DNA of 50,704 nt, taken from Rhodoferax sp. (lineage in GTDB: Bacteria; Pseudomonadota; Gammaproteobacteria; Burkholderiales; Burkholderiaceae_C). This document shows, one piece after another, positions 1 through 9,633 of this stretch (position 1 is the stretch's first letter; every line of letters starts with the position of its first letter). A program made the translations under genes and the position numbers. Below the pieces are notes generated by a model that saw nothing but the letters and a program-made list of their open reading frames with translations, was not told where the DNA came from and made no database searches. The stretch is taken from positions 1 to 50,704 of the forward strand of contig NZ_JAUSLE010000030.1 of the NCBI RefSeq assembly GCF_030646845.1, read 5' to 3'.

Positions 1-2810
1 GTGGGTTCGTCCAGGATGTAGAGCGTGCGCCCGGTGTCGCGTTTGCTGAGTTCCAGCGCGAGCTTGACGCGCTGCGCCTCCCCGCCTGACAGCGTGGTGG
101 CCGACTGGCCCAGCCGGAGGTAGCTCAAGCCGACGTCCAGCAGCGTGTGCAGCTTGCGCGCAATGTTGGGCAGGGCCTTGAAGAGTTCATGGGCCGCCTC
201 GACCGTGAGGTCCAGGATTTGCGCGATATTCTTGCCCTTGTACAGAACTTCCAGCGTTTCGCGGTTGTAGCGCTTGCCGGCACAGACGTCACAGGGCACA
301 TACACGTCGGGCAAAAAATGCATCTCCACCTTGACCATGCCGTCGCCTTGGCAGGCTTCGCAACGGCCGCCCGCCACGTTGAAGCTGAAGCGCCCCGGGC
401 CGTAGCCGCGCTCGCGCGCCATCGGCACCTCGGCCATCAGTTCGCGAATCGGGGTGAACAGGCCCGTGTAGGTCGCCGGGTTGGAGCGCGGCGTGCGCCC
501 AATGGGGGACTGGTCGACATTGATGACCTTGTCGAAATGCTCAATGCCCTCGATCGCTTCGTGCGCCGCCGGCTCGTCGTGGGCGCGGTACAGCGTGCGC
601 GCCACGGCCGTGTACAGCGTGTCGTTGACCAGCGTGGACTTGCCCGAGCCGGACACGCCGGTGACACAGGTCAACAAGCCCACCGGGAATTCAACATCGA
701 CGCCCTTGAGGTTATGACCGGTGGCGCCGATGACGCGCAGTGACTGCATGTCGCCCTGGGTGGCCAGGTGGGCGGCCTCGCGTGCGGCGCGACGCACGGC
801 CGCCGGGCTGGGCGCGTGATGGGGTGACTTGTATTTGTCCGCCGCATGAGCGGCGTGCACGGTAGGTAGCCAGGGCGTGCGGCGCGTTGGCACGGCGATC
901 TTCAGCGTCTGCGCCAGGTACTGCCCGGTGAGTGAATCGGGGTTCGCCTTGACTTCGTCAAAGGTCCCTTGTGCCATGACCCGCCCGCCATGGAGGCCGG
1001 CGCCGGGCCCCATGTCGATGATGTGATCAGCGGCGCGCATCATGTCTTCGTCGTGCTCCACCACCAGCACGCTGTTGCCGATGTTGCGCAGGTGTTTCAG
1101 CGTGTCAATCAGGCGGTCGTTGTCGCGCTGGTGCAGGCCGATGCTGGGCTCGTCCAGCACGTACATCACGCCGGTCAGGCCGGAGCCGATCTGCGAGGCC
1201 AGGCGAATGCGCTGCGACTCGCCGCCGCTCAGGGTCTCGGCGCTGCGGTCCAGGCTCAGGTAGTTCAGGCCCACGTCGTTGAGAAACTTCAGGCGCAGGC
1301 CGATTTCACGCACCACCTTGCCGGCGATCTCGCCCTTGGCGCCCTGCATCTGCAGGGTGTTGAAGTAGGTGTAGGCCTCGCGCAGCGTGGAGTGGCTGAT
1401 CTCGAAGATGGCGCGCGCCTGCGTTCCTTCTCCAATCTTGACGTGCCGGGCCTCGCGTCTGAGCCGGGAACCCGCGCACTCCAGGCAGGGCTGCGTGCTG
1501 CGGTAGCGTGCCAGGTCTTCGCGCACCAGGGCCGAATCGGTCTCCTTGTAGCGCCGCTGCATGTTGGGAATGATGCCCTCGAACGGATGCTTCTTGCTGA
1601 TCTTCTTGCCCTGTGAGGCGCCGGAGTCCATCACGTAGCTGAATTTGATGTCTTCGTCGCCGGAACCCTGCAGTACGGCTTGCTGCACCTCGGGGGGCAG
1701 CGATTCGAAAGCCTGCTCGATGTCAAACTTGTAGTGTTTGGCCAGGCTCTCCAGCAGGGCAAAGTAGTAGCCATTGCGCCGGTCCCAGCCCTTGATGGCG
1801 CCACTGGCCAGGCTCAAAGACGGGAAGGCGACGACGCGCGTCGGGTCGAAGAATTCCTGCGAGCCCAGGCCGTCGCAGGCCGGGCAAGCCCCTACCGGCG
1901 AGTTGAAGGAAAACAGGCGCGGCTCCAGCTCGCTGATGGAGTAGCTGCACACCGGGCAGGAGAATTTGGCGTTGAATAAGTGCTCTTTTGGGCTGTAGCC
2001 CGCGTCCCCATTGCCTGGAGTGCTATCAATTTCGACGGCAATGGCACGGCCGCCGGCCAGCCGCAGGGCGGCTTCAAAACTCTCGGCGAGACGCTGCTTC
2101 AAATCCGGGCGCACCTTGATGCGGTCAATCACCACGTCGATGTCGTGCTTTTCGGTCTTCTTGAGTTGCGGCAGGTTGTCGAATTCGTACGCTTGCCCGT
2201 TGACCCGGAAGCGCACGTAGCCCTGCGCCTGCATGTCGGCAAAGACGTCGAGGAACTCGCCTTTCTTCTCCCGCGCCAGCGGCGCCAGAATCATCAATCG
2301 CGTGTCCAGCGGCAGGGCCAGCACCGCATCCACCATCTGGCTCACGGTCTGGGCCTGCAGGGGCAGACCGTGGTCGGGGCAGAAGGGCGTGCCAGCCCGG
2401 GCAAAGAGCAAGCGCAGGTAGTCGTGGATCTCGGTCACCGTGCCCACGGTCGAGCGCGGGTTGTGCGAGGTGGCTTTTTGCTCGATCGAGATGGCGGGGC
2501 TCAGGCCCTCGATCACGTCCACATCGGGCTTGTCCATCAGTTGCAGGAACTGGCGCGCGTAGGTGGAGAGGCTCTCCACGTAGCGGCGCTGGCCCTCCGC
2601 GTACAGGGTGTCGAATGCCAGGCTTGACTTGCCGGAACCGCTCAGGCCCGTGATGACCACCAGCTGGTTGCGCGGGATGTCCAGGTCAATGTTCTTGAGG
2701 TTGTGCGTGCGCGCACCGCGAATGCTGATGGTCTGGTGCTGCAGGGCCGTGGCAAGGTACTTGCCGTCGGGATGGTGTTCGAGGCCGGTGCCGTCGGTGG
2801 GAGAGTTCAA
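1..2810 (-). CDS. uvrA: UvrA, excinuclease ABC subunit A (3' end outside window)
   Basis: UvrA is the damage-recognition ATPase of nucleotide excision repair and acts with UvrB and UvrC. Reading the minus strand gives [16 protein letters not shown], the first Walker [10 protein letters not shown], a zinc site CPVCSYS...[21 protein letters not shown], the second Walker [10 protein letters not shown], a second zinc site CEACQGDG...[10 protein letters not shown] and [13 protein letters not shown]. It leaves the window at YILDEPT, the second Walker B, so the extreme C-terminus is missing. The start is uncertain: I use the TTG at 2810, which begins MNSPTDG, because no in-frame ATG exists. A GTG at 2855 is the alternative. 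Between EID and EHLFNAKF, where the E. coli protein has only a few residues, lies a short extra segment encoded by a dispersed repeat (1985-2034). The identity is certain; only the start is open. Confidence 0.97.
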   Translation of the reverse strand, partial: MNSPTDGTGLEHHPDGKYLATALQHQTISIRGARTHNLKNIDLDIPRNQLVVITGLSGSGKSSLAFDTLYAEGQRRYVESLSTYARQFLQLMDKPDVDVIEGLSPAISIEQKATSHNPRSTVGTVTEIHDYLRLLFARAGTPFCPDHGLPLQAQTVSQMVDAVLALPLDTRLMILAPLAREKKGEFLDVFADMQAQGYVRFRVNGQAYEFDNLPQLKKTEKHDIDVVIDRIKVRPDLKQRLAESFEAALRLAGGRAIAVEIDSTPGNGDAGYSPKEHLFNAKFSCPVCSYSISELEPRLFSFNSPVGACPACDGLGSQEFFDPTRVVAFPSLSLASGAIKGWDRRNGYYFALLESLAKHYKFDIEQAFESLPPEVQQAVLQGSGDEDIKFSYVMDSGASQGKKISKKHPFEGIIPNMQRRYKETDSALVREDLARYRSTQPCLECAGSRLRREARHVKIGEGTQARAIFEISHSTLREAYTYFNTLQMQGAKGEIAGKVVREIGLRLKFLNDVGLNYLSLDRSAETLSGGESQRIRLASQIGSGLTGVMYVLDEPSIGLHQRDNDRLIDTLKHLRNIGNSVLVVEHDEDMMRAADHIIDMGPGAGLHGGRVMAQGTFDEVKANPDSLTGQYLAQTLKIAVPTRRTPWLPTVHAAHAADKYKSPHHAPSPAAVRRAAREAAHLATQGDMQSLRVIGATGHNLKGVDVEFPVGLLTCVTGVSGSGKSTLVNDTLYTAVARTLYRAHDEPAAHEAIEGIEHFDKVINVDQSPIGRTPRSNPATYTGLFTPIRELMAEVPMARERGYGPGRFSFNVAGGRCEACQGDGMVKVEMHFLPDVYVPCDVCAGKRYNRETLEVLYKGKNIAQILDLTVEAAHELFKALPNIARKLHTLLDVGLSYLRLGQSATTLSGGEAQRVKLALELSKRDTGRTLYILDEP
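1985..2034 (-). repeat. Dispersed ~57-nt repeat, copy A, inside uvrA
   Basis: On the minus strand this stretch contains TAGCAC, CCAGGCAAT, GACGCGGGCTA and a closing CCCAAAAG. It matches the intergenic copy at 11578-11634 at about 34 of 41 aligned positions without gaps. It is translated in frame within UvrA at about residues 259-276, giving [14 protein letters not shown], where the E. coli protein has only a few residues between these blocks. The match is direct observation; acquisition by insertion is inference. Confidence 0.75.
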
Positions 2811-2958
2811 GGTGGAATGTGCTCGGGAAAACCCACCATGATAGTTAAAGATCACCTCGTTGACACGCCTTATTGGTGTGGTGTGGGTCAGATCGGGGAC
2901 AATTCAGCGCTTGTGTTGCCGTGGCTGTTCTCGGCTTTGTGTGTTGGAGACCCCCGTT

Positions 2959-4212
2959 TTGCCTAAAGTTGATGTCCCGTTGACGGAGAAAACCACTGTT
3001 GCGGCCGGCGTGATGACGCCGGTGGAACGGCGGGCCAGCTTTTCGCTGGCCACCATTTTTGCCCTGCGCATGTTGGGCTTGTTCCTGATATTGCCGGTAT
3101 TTGCGATCGAAGCCGGCAAATACCCCGGCGGTGACGATCCGGCCCTGGTTGGCCTGGCCATGGGTATTTATGGCTTGACCCAGGCCCTGCTGCAGTTCCC
3201 TTTTGGCATGGCGTCTGACCGGCTGGGGCGCAAGCGGGTGATTGTGTTCGGCATGGTCATTTTTGCCATCGGCAGCTTCGTGGCGGCCCTGGCCCCCAGC
3301 CTCACCTGGCTGGCCATTGGGCGGGCGCTGCAGGGTGCCGGTGCCGTTTCGGCGGCCGTGACCGCCTTGCTGGCGGACCAGACCCGGGATGAAGTGCGTA
3401 CCAAATCCATGGCGCTGGTGGGCGCGAGCATCGGGCTGATGTTTGCGCTGTCGCTGGTCGTGGCGCCATTGCTGGTGGCCTACACCGGGCTGGCCGGGCT
3501 GTTTGCCTTGACCGGCGGACTGGCCCTGGTGGGCATCGCGGTGGTGATCTGGTGGGTGCCGCCCGAACCACGGCAGCACAAAAACCTGCCGCGTGGCCGT
3601 CTGTTGGAGGTCTTGCGCCTGCCCGCGCTGCTGCGCCTGAATCTTGGCGTGTTTGTGCTGCACGCGGTGCAACTGGCGATGTGGATGGCTGTGCCCGCCT
3701 TGCTGGTGCAGGCGGGTTTGTCCCGTGAGCACCACTGGTGGGTCTACCTGCCCGCCGTGCTGGCGTCGTTCTTTGTCATGGGGGCCACGCTGTTCCCGCT
3801 CGAAAAACGGGGCTACCTGCGGGCCGTGTTTCTGAGCGCAGTGGGCCTGATCGGCGCGGTACAGGTAGGTTTCCTGGCCGTGGCCTCGTCGGGCGCCCCC
3901 GGCGTGGGCGCGCTGGCGGTCCTGCTGTTTGTGTTCTTCTGCGGTTTCAATGTGCTGGAGGCCAGCCAGCCGAGCATGGTGTCGCGTGTGGCACCGGCCC
4001 ACGTCCGCGGCGCGGCGATGGGGGTGTACAACACGCTGCAGTCGCTGGGTCTTTTTGCCGGCGGCGTGATGGGCGGCTGGCTGGTGAAGCAGGTTGGCGC
4101 GCAGGGCCTGTTCGCCGCTTGTGCCGGGGCCATGCTGTTGTGGCTGCTGGTGGCCTGGCCGATGCGGGCTCCCGCTGCCCATGCGTCGGGGCTGGCGTCA
4201 AAGGCAGGATAA
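2959..4212 (+). CDS. MFS exporter, YajR-like
   Basis: A 417-residue inner-membrane transporter of the major facilitator superfamily, likely a proton-driven drug or metabolite exporter. About 12 hydrophobic segments are visible. The loop 2-3 motif A is clear as GMASDRLGRKR, and the first helix FALRMLGLFLILPVF resembles E. coli YajR, although the cytoplasmic C-terminal domain of that protein is absent. I chose the TTG at 2959 because GGAGA lies 8 bases upstream. The ATG at 3013 is in frame but has no ribosome-binding site. The gene is divergent from uvrA, with about 150 bases between. The substrate cannot be told from the sequence. Confidence 0.85.
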   Translation: MPKVDVPLTEKTTVAAGVMTPVERRASFSLATIFALRMLGLFLILPVFAIEAGKYPGGDDPALVGLAMGIYGLTQALLQFPFGMASDRLGRKRVIVFGMVIFAIGSFVAALAPSLTWLAIGRALQGAGAVSAAVTALLADQTRDEVRTKSMALVGASIGLMFALSLVVAPLLVAYTGLAGLFALTGGLALVGIAVVIWWVPPEPRQHKNLPRGRLLEVLRLPALLRLNLGVFVLHAVQLAMWMAVPALLVQAGLSREHHWWVYLPAVLASFFVMGATLFPLEKRGYLRAVFLSAVGLIGAVQVGFLAVASSGAPGVGALAVLLFVFFCGFNVLEASQPSMVSRVAPAHVRGAAMGVYNTLQSLGLFAGGVMGGWLVKQVGAQGLFAACAGAMLLWLLVAWPMRAPAAHASGLASKAG

Positions 4213-4239
4213 TCGTCTTAAATTCTGGAGGAAGAAACA

Positions 4240-4743
4240 ATGGCATCCGTTAACAAAGTCATTCTGGTCGGCAACTGCGGCCGGGACCCCGAAATTCGTT
4301 ATTTGCCTTCGGGCCAGGCGGTCGCCAATATCAGCGTGGCGACCTCGTCACGCCGCAAGGACAAAAATACCGGCGAAAGTATCGAAGACACGCAGTGGCA
4401 TCGGGTGACGTTTTACGACCGGCTGGCTGAAATTGCGGGCGAGTATGTCAAGAAAGGGCAGCCCATTTACGTTGAAGGCCGCCTGAAGTACGGCAAGTAC
4501 ACCGATCAGGCCGGCGTGGAAAAGAACACGGTAGACATCATAGCCACCGAAATGCAGCTTCTGGGCAAGCGCGAGGGCATGGGCGGACCCGGCGGCGACG
4601 AAGGTGGTGGCGGTGGAGGCGGCTATTCGCGTCCGGCACCCGCGTCACGCCCCCCGGCTCCCGCCCCGGCGCAGCGCCAGGCCCCGGCGCAGTCCAAGCC
4701 ATCAAGCGGCTTTGACGACATGGACGACGATATTCCGTTCTGA
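4240..4743 (+). CDS. ssb: Single-stranded DNA-binding protein
   Basis: A 167-residue SSB that coats single-stranded DNA in replication, repair and recombination. The N-terminal OB fold is typical ([18 protein letters not shown], then [14 protein letters not shown] and [11 protein letters not shown]). It is followed by a Gly-rich, then Pro/Ala/Gln-rich linker and the acidic tip MDDDIPF that binds partner proteins. GGAGG stands a few bases before the ATG. It follows the MFS gene by 27 bases and ends before a strong terminator, so it closes this transcription unit. Proximity to uvrA is common in proteobacteria. Confidence 0.98.
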   Translation: MASVNKVILVGNCGRDPEIRYLPSGQAVANISVATSSRRKDKNTGESIEDTQWHRVTFYDRLAEIAGEYVKKGQPIYVEGRLKYGKYTDQAGVEKNTVDIIATEMQLLGKREGMGGPGGDEGGGGGGGYSRPAPASRPPAPAPAQRQAPAQSKPSSGFDDMDDDIPF

Positions 4744-4765
4744 AGAACGTCGGGATTGGCATTCA

Positions 4766-4799
4766 GGCCCTCGCAGCGATCAGGTTGCGAGGGCCTTTT
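4766..4799 (+). terminator. Rho-independent terminator after ssb
   Basis: Perfect 10-bp stem GGCCCTCGCA / TGCGAGGGCC with a 10-base loop, followed directly by TTTT. It lies 22 bases after the ssb stop and separates ssb from the promoter of the next operon. Confidence 0.9.
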
Positions 4800-4810
4800 G
4801 CATGGGGTTC

Positions 4811-4849
4811 TTGTACTGTGGGGGGTATGCATATATACTCCGCATAGTA
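4811..4849 (+). promoter_or_regulatory. Promoter with overlapping CsoR-type operator for the 4865-11564 operon
   Basis: A -35 element TTGTAC (4811-4816) and a -10 element TATACT (4834-4839) are 17 bases apart, placing the start of transcription near 4846 and leaving a leader of about 20 bases. Across it lies an imperfect inverted repeat, 4814-4849, that opens with TACT plus a G-tract and TAT and closes with ATACTCC...AGTA. The two 17-base arms agree at 13 positions. TACT-G-tract...AGTA is the form known for RcnR/FrmR/CsoR-family operators, and such a repressor is the last gene of the operon, so autoregulated repression is the natural reading. Binding itself is inferred. Confidence 0.75.
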
Positions 4850-4864
4850 TTTTTAAGGTGCCAC

Positions 4865-5983
4865 ATGAGTCCACATGCATTCCCCGACTTTCTCCGGTCC
4901 GCCCGACACGCCCTACCGTGGTTCGGTGCATTTGCCATGTCCATCGCCGCAGCCCAGGGCAGTATTCAGGTGCCTGCGGTCCAGGTGCAGGCCAGGTCGG
5001 TGGCGACCGGGTTCGAGCTGGATGGCGTGATCCAGCCAGTCAAGCAGAGCACGATTTCGGCACAGGCCGGCGGCCGCATTGCCACGCTCGTGGTGAAGGC
5101 GGGAGACAAAGTACGGGTCGGTCAGGTACTGGCCACCATTGACGACCGGGAGGCGCAGACCGGTGTGCAGCGCAGCCAGGCCCAGGTGGCGCAGGCGCAA
5201 GCCGAGTTGCGCAACGCCCAGGCCAACTTTGACCGGACGCGTGACTTGCAGGCCAAGGGTTTTGTCAGCGCCGCGGCGCTCGATACCGCCGAATCCCAGC
5301 TCAAGGGCGCGCAGGCCGGGCGCGACCAGGCTGGCGCCGGGGCGAGGCAGTCGGCCTTGGCGCAGGGCTTTACCCGCGTGACCGCGCCCTACGATGGCTG
5401 GGTGCTTCAGACGCACGCGGAAGCGGGCGACCTGGCGGTGCCGGGCAAGCCACTTCTCACGCTCTACGCGCCGTTGCCGATACGGGCTGTGGTCCAGGTG
5501 CCGGTATCCCGCTCGGGCGTCGCGCACGCAGCCGGTGCGGTCGAGGTGTTGTTGCCCGGTGGTGACGGCGGCGCACGCTGGATTCGTCCGGTGTCGGTGG
5601 CGACTGTTCCCACGGCAGACCCGGTTTCCCAAACGATTGAGTGGCGTCTTGAATTGCCGGCGGAGGCCGCGAAGACCTTCCTGCCAGGGCAGCAGGTGCG
5701 CGTGCGTTTTGCCGGGAGTCAGGCGACTCGCATGGTGGTGCCAGCTGCGGCCGTGCTGCGACGCGGCGAATTGACAGCGGTCTATGTCGTCTCGGGCAAG
5801 GGCTTCGCGCTCAAAGCGGTGCGCCTGGGGGCCGAGCACGGGGCCGACGGTGTGGAGGTGGTGGCGGGCCTGGCGGATGGTGACCGTGTGGCACTGGATC
5901 CGGTCAGAGCCGGTTTGGCGGGCGCACAAGCGGCGGCAGCCGCAACAGTGGCGCCGGTGGTACCGCCTGCCGCAGCCAAGTGA
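4865..5983 (+). CDS. RND efflux periplasmic adaptor (membrane fusion protein)
   Basis: A 372-residue adaptor that links an inner-membrane RND pump to an outer-membrane channel. It has an N-terminal hydrophobic export segment, the barrel-sandwich half-motif GGRIATLVVKAGDKVRVGQ, an Ala/Gln-rich coiled coil at about residues 95-165, the second half VTAPYDGWVLQTHAEAGD, then the beta-barrel and membrane-proximal domains. The ATG at 4865 is chosen because AAGG lies 5-6 bases upstream and the mapped promoter is just in front. The C-terminus is Ala/Pro-rich. It is the first gene of a sulfur/thiol-type operon. No outer-membrane factor is encoded in the operon, so it must borrow a TolC-like protein from elsewhere. 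Confidence 0.9.
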   Translation: MSPHAFPDFLRSARHALPWFGAFAMSIAAAQGSIQVPAVQVQARSVATGFELDGVIQPVKQSTISAQAGGRIATLVVKAGDKVRVGQVLATIDDREAQTGVQRSQAQVAQAQAELRNAQANFDRTRDLQAKGFVSAAALDTAESQLKGAQAGRDQAGAGARQSALAQGFTRVTAPYDGWVLQTHAEAGDLAVPGKPLLTLYAPLPIRAVVQVPVSRSGVAHAAGAVEVLLPGGDGGARWIRPVSVATVPTADPVSQTIEWRLELPAEAAKTFLPGQQVRVRFAGSQATRMVVPAAAVLRRGELTAVYVVSGKGFALKAVRLGAEHGADGVEVVAGLADGDRVALDPVRAGLAGAQAAAAATVAPVVPPAAAK

Positions 5984-5984
5984 G

Positions 5985-8900
5985 ATGGCCATGAACGAGA
6001 AACCATCCATGGGCATCTCCGGCCGCATTGCTGCGGCCTTCCAGGCCAATGCGCTGACCCCCTTGCTGGCGCTGGTCGCTTTGCTGTTGGGGGTGTTTGC
6101 CGTGCTCGTGACGCCGCGCGAAGAAGAGCCGCAAATCAATGTCACCATGGCCAATGTGCTGATCCCTTTTCCAGGCGCCAGCAGTGTCGATGTGCAGAAC
6201 ATGGTGGCGCGTCCGGCAGAGCAGGTGCTGAGCCAGATTGCGGGCATCGAGCACACCTATTCTGTGGCGCGACCCGGCCTGGCCGTGCTGACGGTCCAGT
6301 TCAAGGTCGGCGTGCCGCGCACGGAGGCGCTGGTGCGTCTGTATGACGTGCTCAACGCCAACCAGGACTGGTTGCCGCCCGAACTGGGCACGCTCACTCC
6401 CATCGTGAAACCCAAGGGCATCGATGACGTGCCGGTGCTCGGGGTGACTCTGTGGAGTCGTGAATCCCTGCCCGCCTACGAGCTGGAGCGGGTCGCGCAT
6501 GCGGTGGAGAACGAACTCAAAGCGGTCCCCGGTACCCGTGAGGTTCAGACCATTGGGGGACCGGGCCGCGCCGTGCACGTGTGGCTGGACCCGGTACGTC
6601 TGCGTGAACGGGGTGTGGATATCCAGTCGCTCAAGCAGTCGCTGGCAGCGTCCAACTCTGGCATGCCCTCAGGCGCAGTGCTGGACACGGCTGGCAAGTC
6701 GGCCCAGATGCTCACGGTAGAGACCGGTGAGTTCTTGCGGTCCGAGCAGGACGTCGGCGACCTGGTCGTGGGTGTGAGCCGGGGAATGCCGGTGTACCTG
6801 CGTGAGGTGGCGCGTATCGAGACCGGCGCGCAACTGCCGCAACGCTATGTGTGGTTTACCCCTGGCGGCATGGCCGCGCAGCCGATCGATACAACGGCCG
6901 ACAAGGCGTCAGTCCAGGCGCAGGCGGGCAGTGTGTACCCGGCGGTAACGATCACCGTCACCAAAAAACCTGGCGAAAACGCGGTGGATGTGTCGCGGGC
7001 GGTGCGCGAGCGCATCAAGGCCCTGAACAACACGGTGATTCCCTCCAACATCGAGACCACGATCACCCGTGACTACGGGGAGACCGCGGCTGAAAAAGCC
7101 AACAAGCTGATCCAGAAGCTGGCGTTTGCGACCGGCTCGGTCATCCTGCTGGTGGGCTTCGCCCTCGGTCGGCGGGAAGCGGTGATTGTGGGCGCGGCGG
7201 TCATTCTCACGCTCACGGCCACGCTGTTTGCGTCATGGGCCTGGGGTTTCACGCTCAACCGGGTGTCGCTGTTTGCGCTCATTTTCTCGATCGGCATTCT
7301 GGTGGACGACGCCATTGTGGTGGTGGAGAATATCCACCGTCACCAGCAGTTGACGCCGGACGCCACCCTCAAGGAGATCATTCCGCGCGCGGTGGATGAA
7401 GTTGGCGGCCCGACCATTCTCGCCACCCTGACCGTCATTGCCGCCCTGTTGCCGATGGCCTTTGTGTCGGGTCTGATGGGCCCCTACATGAGCCCGATCC
7501 CGATCAACTCCAGCCTCGGCATGGCCTTGTCGCTGGCGATCGCGTTCACGGTCACACCCTGGCTTGCGCTGAAACTGATGAAACCGCATGGCCATGCCAC
7601 GGCGGCGCACGGCAGCCCCAAAGGCCTGGGTCCGAAATTGCAGACCCTGTTCACCCGCGTTCTCACACCGTTTCTGGACAGTGCGCGCAAACGCTGGCTG
7701 CTGCTCGGGGGCATATTGATCGCCCTGATGCTGTCGGTCGGTCTGACGCTGGTGCAGTGGGTCGTCATGAAGATGCTGCCCTTTGACAACAAGAGCGAGT
7801 TCCAGGTAGTGGTGGAAATGCCGGCCGGCACAGCGCTGGAAAATACGGCGGCGACCCTGCATGAACTGGGTGCGTTTCTGGCGCAGCAGCCCGAGGTGCT
7901 GAACCTGCAGGCCTACGCGGGCACCGCCTCGCCCATCACCTTCAATGGCCTGGTGCGCCAGTACTACATGCGCGCCGAGGTGGAGCAGGGCGACCTGCAG
8001 GTGAACCTGGTGGACAAGAAGCATCGCAGCGAGCAAAGCCACGCGATTGCCCAGCGCCTGCGCCCCGATCTGGAAAAGATTGGCCTGCGCCACAACGCGC
8101 GCATCAAAGTGGTCGAAGTGCCGCCCGGTCCCCCGGTGATGTCGCCCCTGGTGGCGGAGGTCTATGGCCCTGACGAAGCGGGGCGCCAGCAGGTGGCGAG
8201 CCGCATTGCCAAGGCCTTTGCCGATACGCCGGACATCGTCGGTGTCGACACCTCGCTCAAGGAAGACGCCTCACGGGCTTACTTGCGAGTGCGCCGTCAG
8301 CGCGCCGAGTCCCTGGGCATTCCGGTGGCGGTGGTGGCGCAAACAGCCGCCATGGCCCTGTCGGGCGCGAATGCCGCGTATCTGCACGATGGGCAGTCCA
8401 AGTATCCTGTTCCGGTGCGCCTGCAGTTGCCACTGCAATCCCAGGTCGGTCTGGATGCCCTGCTCGCCATGCCGCTGCGTGCCGCCAATGGCCAGATGGT
8501 GCCCTTGAGCGAACTGGTTCAGGTGGAGCGTGGTGTCATCGACAAGCCCTTGTTCACCAAGGACCTGCAGGGCGTGAGCTATGTGTTTGGTGACATGGCG
8601 GGCAAGCTGGACTCACCCTTGTATGGCCTGTTCTCCATCCGCAGCAAGCTGGCGGGCGCGGCATTGCCGGGCACCGGCGAGCTCGGTGAATACTGGATTC
8701 GCCAGCCGTCGGATCATTACCGCCAGTACGCCATCAAGTGGGATGGCGAATGGCAGATCACCTATGAGACTTTCCGCGACATGGGTGCGGCGTATGGCGT
8801 CGGTTTGATCCTGATCTACCTGCTGGTGGTGGCGCAGTTTCGCAGCTACCTGACGCCGCTGGTCATCATGGCGCCGATTCCGCTGACCATCATTGGTGTG

Positions 8901-9293
8901 ATGCCGGGGCACGCCCTGACAGGCGCCCAGTTCACCGCCACCTCCATGATCGGCATGATTGCGCTGGCGGGCATCATCGTTCGCAATTCCATCCTGCTGG
9001 TGGACTTCATCGAGCTGCAAGTCAGTCAGGGCCTGGCGTTCAAGGACGCGGTGGTTCAGTCGGCTGCGGTGCGGGCCCAGCCGATCGCCCTGACGGGCCT
9101 GGCGGCCATGATCGGTGCGTTTTTCATTCTCGATGACCCGATCTTCAACGGCCTGGCCGTCACCCTGATCTTTGGCATTCTGGTGTCGACCCTGCTGACG
9201 CTCGTGGTCATCCCGGTGCTCTATTACGCTTTGTTCCGGCGTCGCATGGAATCCCGCGCCAGCTTGAATTCCGTCAACGTCAGTCCCACTTGA
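5985..9293 (+). CDS. RND efflux transporter permease
   Basis: An inner-membrane, proton-driven RND pump of about 1102 residues, within the normal range of 1020-1100. It has a first transmembrane helix near residues 20-40, then a large periplasmic domain. The TM4 signature GILVDDAIVVVENIHRH carries the paired Asp of the proton relay near residue 439. After a second periplasmic domain comes GIIVRNSILLVDFIEL near residue 995, where the position of the AcrB relay Lys holds Arg. The start is ATG 5985 or ATG 5991, both in frame and one base or a few bases after the adaptor stop, so the two are translationally coupled. The substrate is unknown; the neighbours suggest sulfur compounds or thiol-reactive toxins rather than antibiotics (inference). 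Confidence 0.93.
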   Translation: MAMNEKPSMGISGRIAAAFQANALTPLLALVALLLGVFAVLVTPREEEPQINVTMANVLIPFPGASSVDVQNMVARPAEQVLSQIAGIEHTYSVARPGLAVLTVQFKVGVPRTEALVRLYDVLNANQDWLPPELGTLTPIVKPKGIDDVPVLGVTLWSRESLPAYELERVAHAVENELKAVPGTREVQTIGGPGRAVHVWLDPVRLRERGVDIQSLKQSLAASNSGMPSGAVLDTAGKSAQMLTVETGEFLRSEQDVGDLVVGVSRGMPVYLREVARIETGAQLPQRYVWFTPGGMAAQPIDTTADKASVQAQAGSVYPAVTITVTKKPGENAVDVSRAVRERIKALNNTVIPSNIETTITRDYGETAAEKANKLIQKLAFATGSVILLVGFALGRREAVIVGAAVILTLTATLFASWAWGFTLNRVSLFALIFSIGILVDDAIVVVENIHRHQQLTPDATLKEIIPRAVDEVGGPTILATLTVIAALLPMAFVSGLMGPYMSPIPINSSLGMALSLAIAFTVTPWLALKLMKPHGHATAAHGSPKGLGPKLQTLFTRVLTPFLDSARKRWLLLGGILIALMLSVGLTLVQWVVMKMLPFDNKSEFQVVVEMPAGTALENTAATLHELGAFLAQQPEVLNLQAYAGTASPITFNGLVRQYYMRAEVEQGDLQVNLVDKKHRSEQSHAIAQRLRPDLEKIGLRHNARIKVVEVPPGPPVMSPLVAEVYGPDEAGRQQVASRIAKAFADTPDIVGVDTSLKEDASRAYLRVRRQRAESLGIPVAVVAQTAAMALSGANAAYLHDGQSKYPVPVRLQLPLQSQVGLDALLAMPLRAANGQMVPLSELVQVERGVIDKPLFTKDLQGVSYVFGDMAGKLDSPLYGLFSIRSKLAGAALPGTGELGEYWIRQPSDHYRQYAIKWDGEWQITYETFRDMGAAYGVGLILIYLLVVAQFRSYLTPLVIMAPIPLTIIGVMPGHALTGAQFTATSMIGMIALAGIIVRNSILLVDFIELQVSQGLAFKDAVVQSAAVRAQPIALTGLAAMIGAFFILDDPIFNGLAVTLIFGILVSTLLTLVVIPVLYYALFRRRMESRASLNSVNVSPT

Positions 9294-9363
9294 GTCATCG
9301 CATACCCAGACATCCAGGTTCCCGCGTTTCCTTTTCATCATTTTTTTTCTTAGGAGTATTTCC

Positions 9364-9588
9364 ATGACTGTTCAACGTTACATCGTCGTTTTTGCCGGCC
9401 TCTTCATCATGATCTCACTGGCGCTGGGCGTCGAGGGAAGTCCGCTGTTCGTCAGCAAATGGGCGCTGGCTTTCACGGCTTTTGTGGGTGTCAACCTGTT
9501 CCAGTCGGGCTTCACCAATTTTTGCCCGCTCGGCGTCATCCTGAAAAAGCTCGGCGTGCCCGAATCGAAAATCGGCTGCGCCAACTGA
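9364..9588 (+). CDS. DUF2892 (YgaP-type transmembrane domain) protein
   Basis: A 74-residue membrane protein with two hydrophobic segments (about residues 6-22 and 30-48) and the family signature FTNFCPLGVILKKLGV near the end. In YgaP and related proteins this domain is attached to a rhodanese sulfurtransferase; here it stands alone. Cys54 and Cys72 are present. GGAG lies about 8 bases before the ATG. Stand-alone DUF2892 genes are often found with sulfide-oxidation and sulfurtransferase genes, which is the main reason to link this operon to sulfur chemistry. The molecular role is not established. Confidence 0.82.
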   Translation: MTVQRYIVVFAGLFIMISLALGVEGSPLFVSKWALAFTAFVGVNLFQSGFTNFCPLGVILKKLGVPESKIGCAN

Positions 9589-9633
9589 GATTGAGGACCG
9601 GCAGCATTTCATCGCTTTTTTTCGGGAGACGCC

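Noticed and set aside
2860..2888. TTGACA at 2860-2865 in the uvrA/MFS gap as a -35 element
   Set aside because: No acceptable -10 follows at 16-18 bases (GTGGGT region), so I do not call a promoter. I also saw no LexA-type CTGT...ACAG box in this gap.
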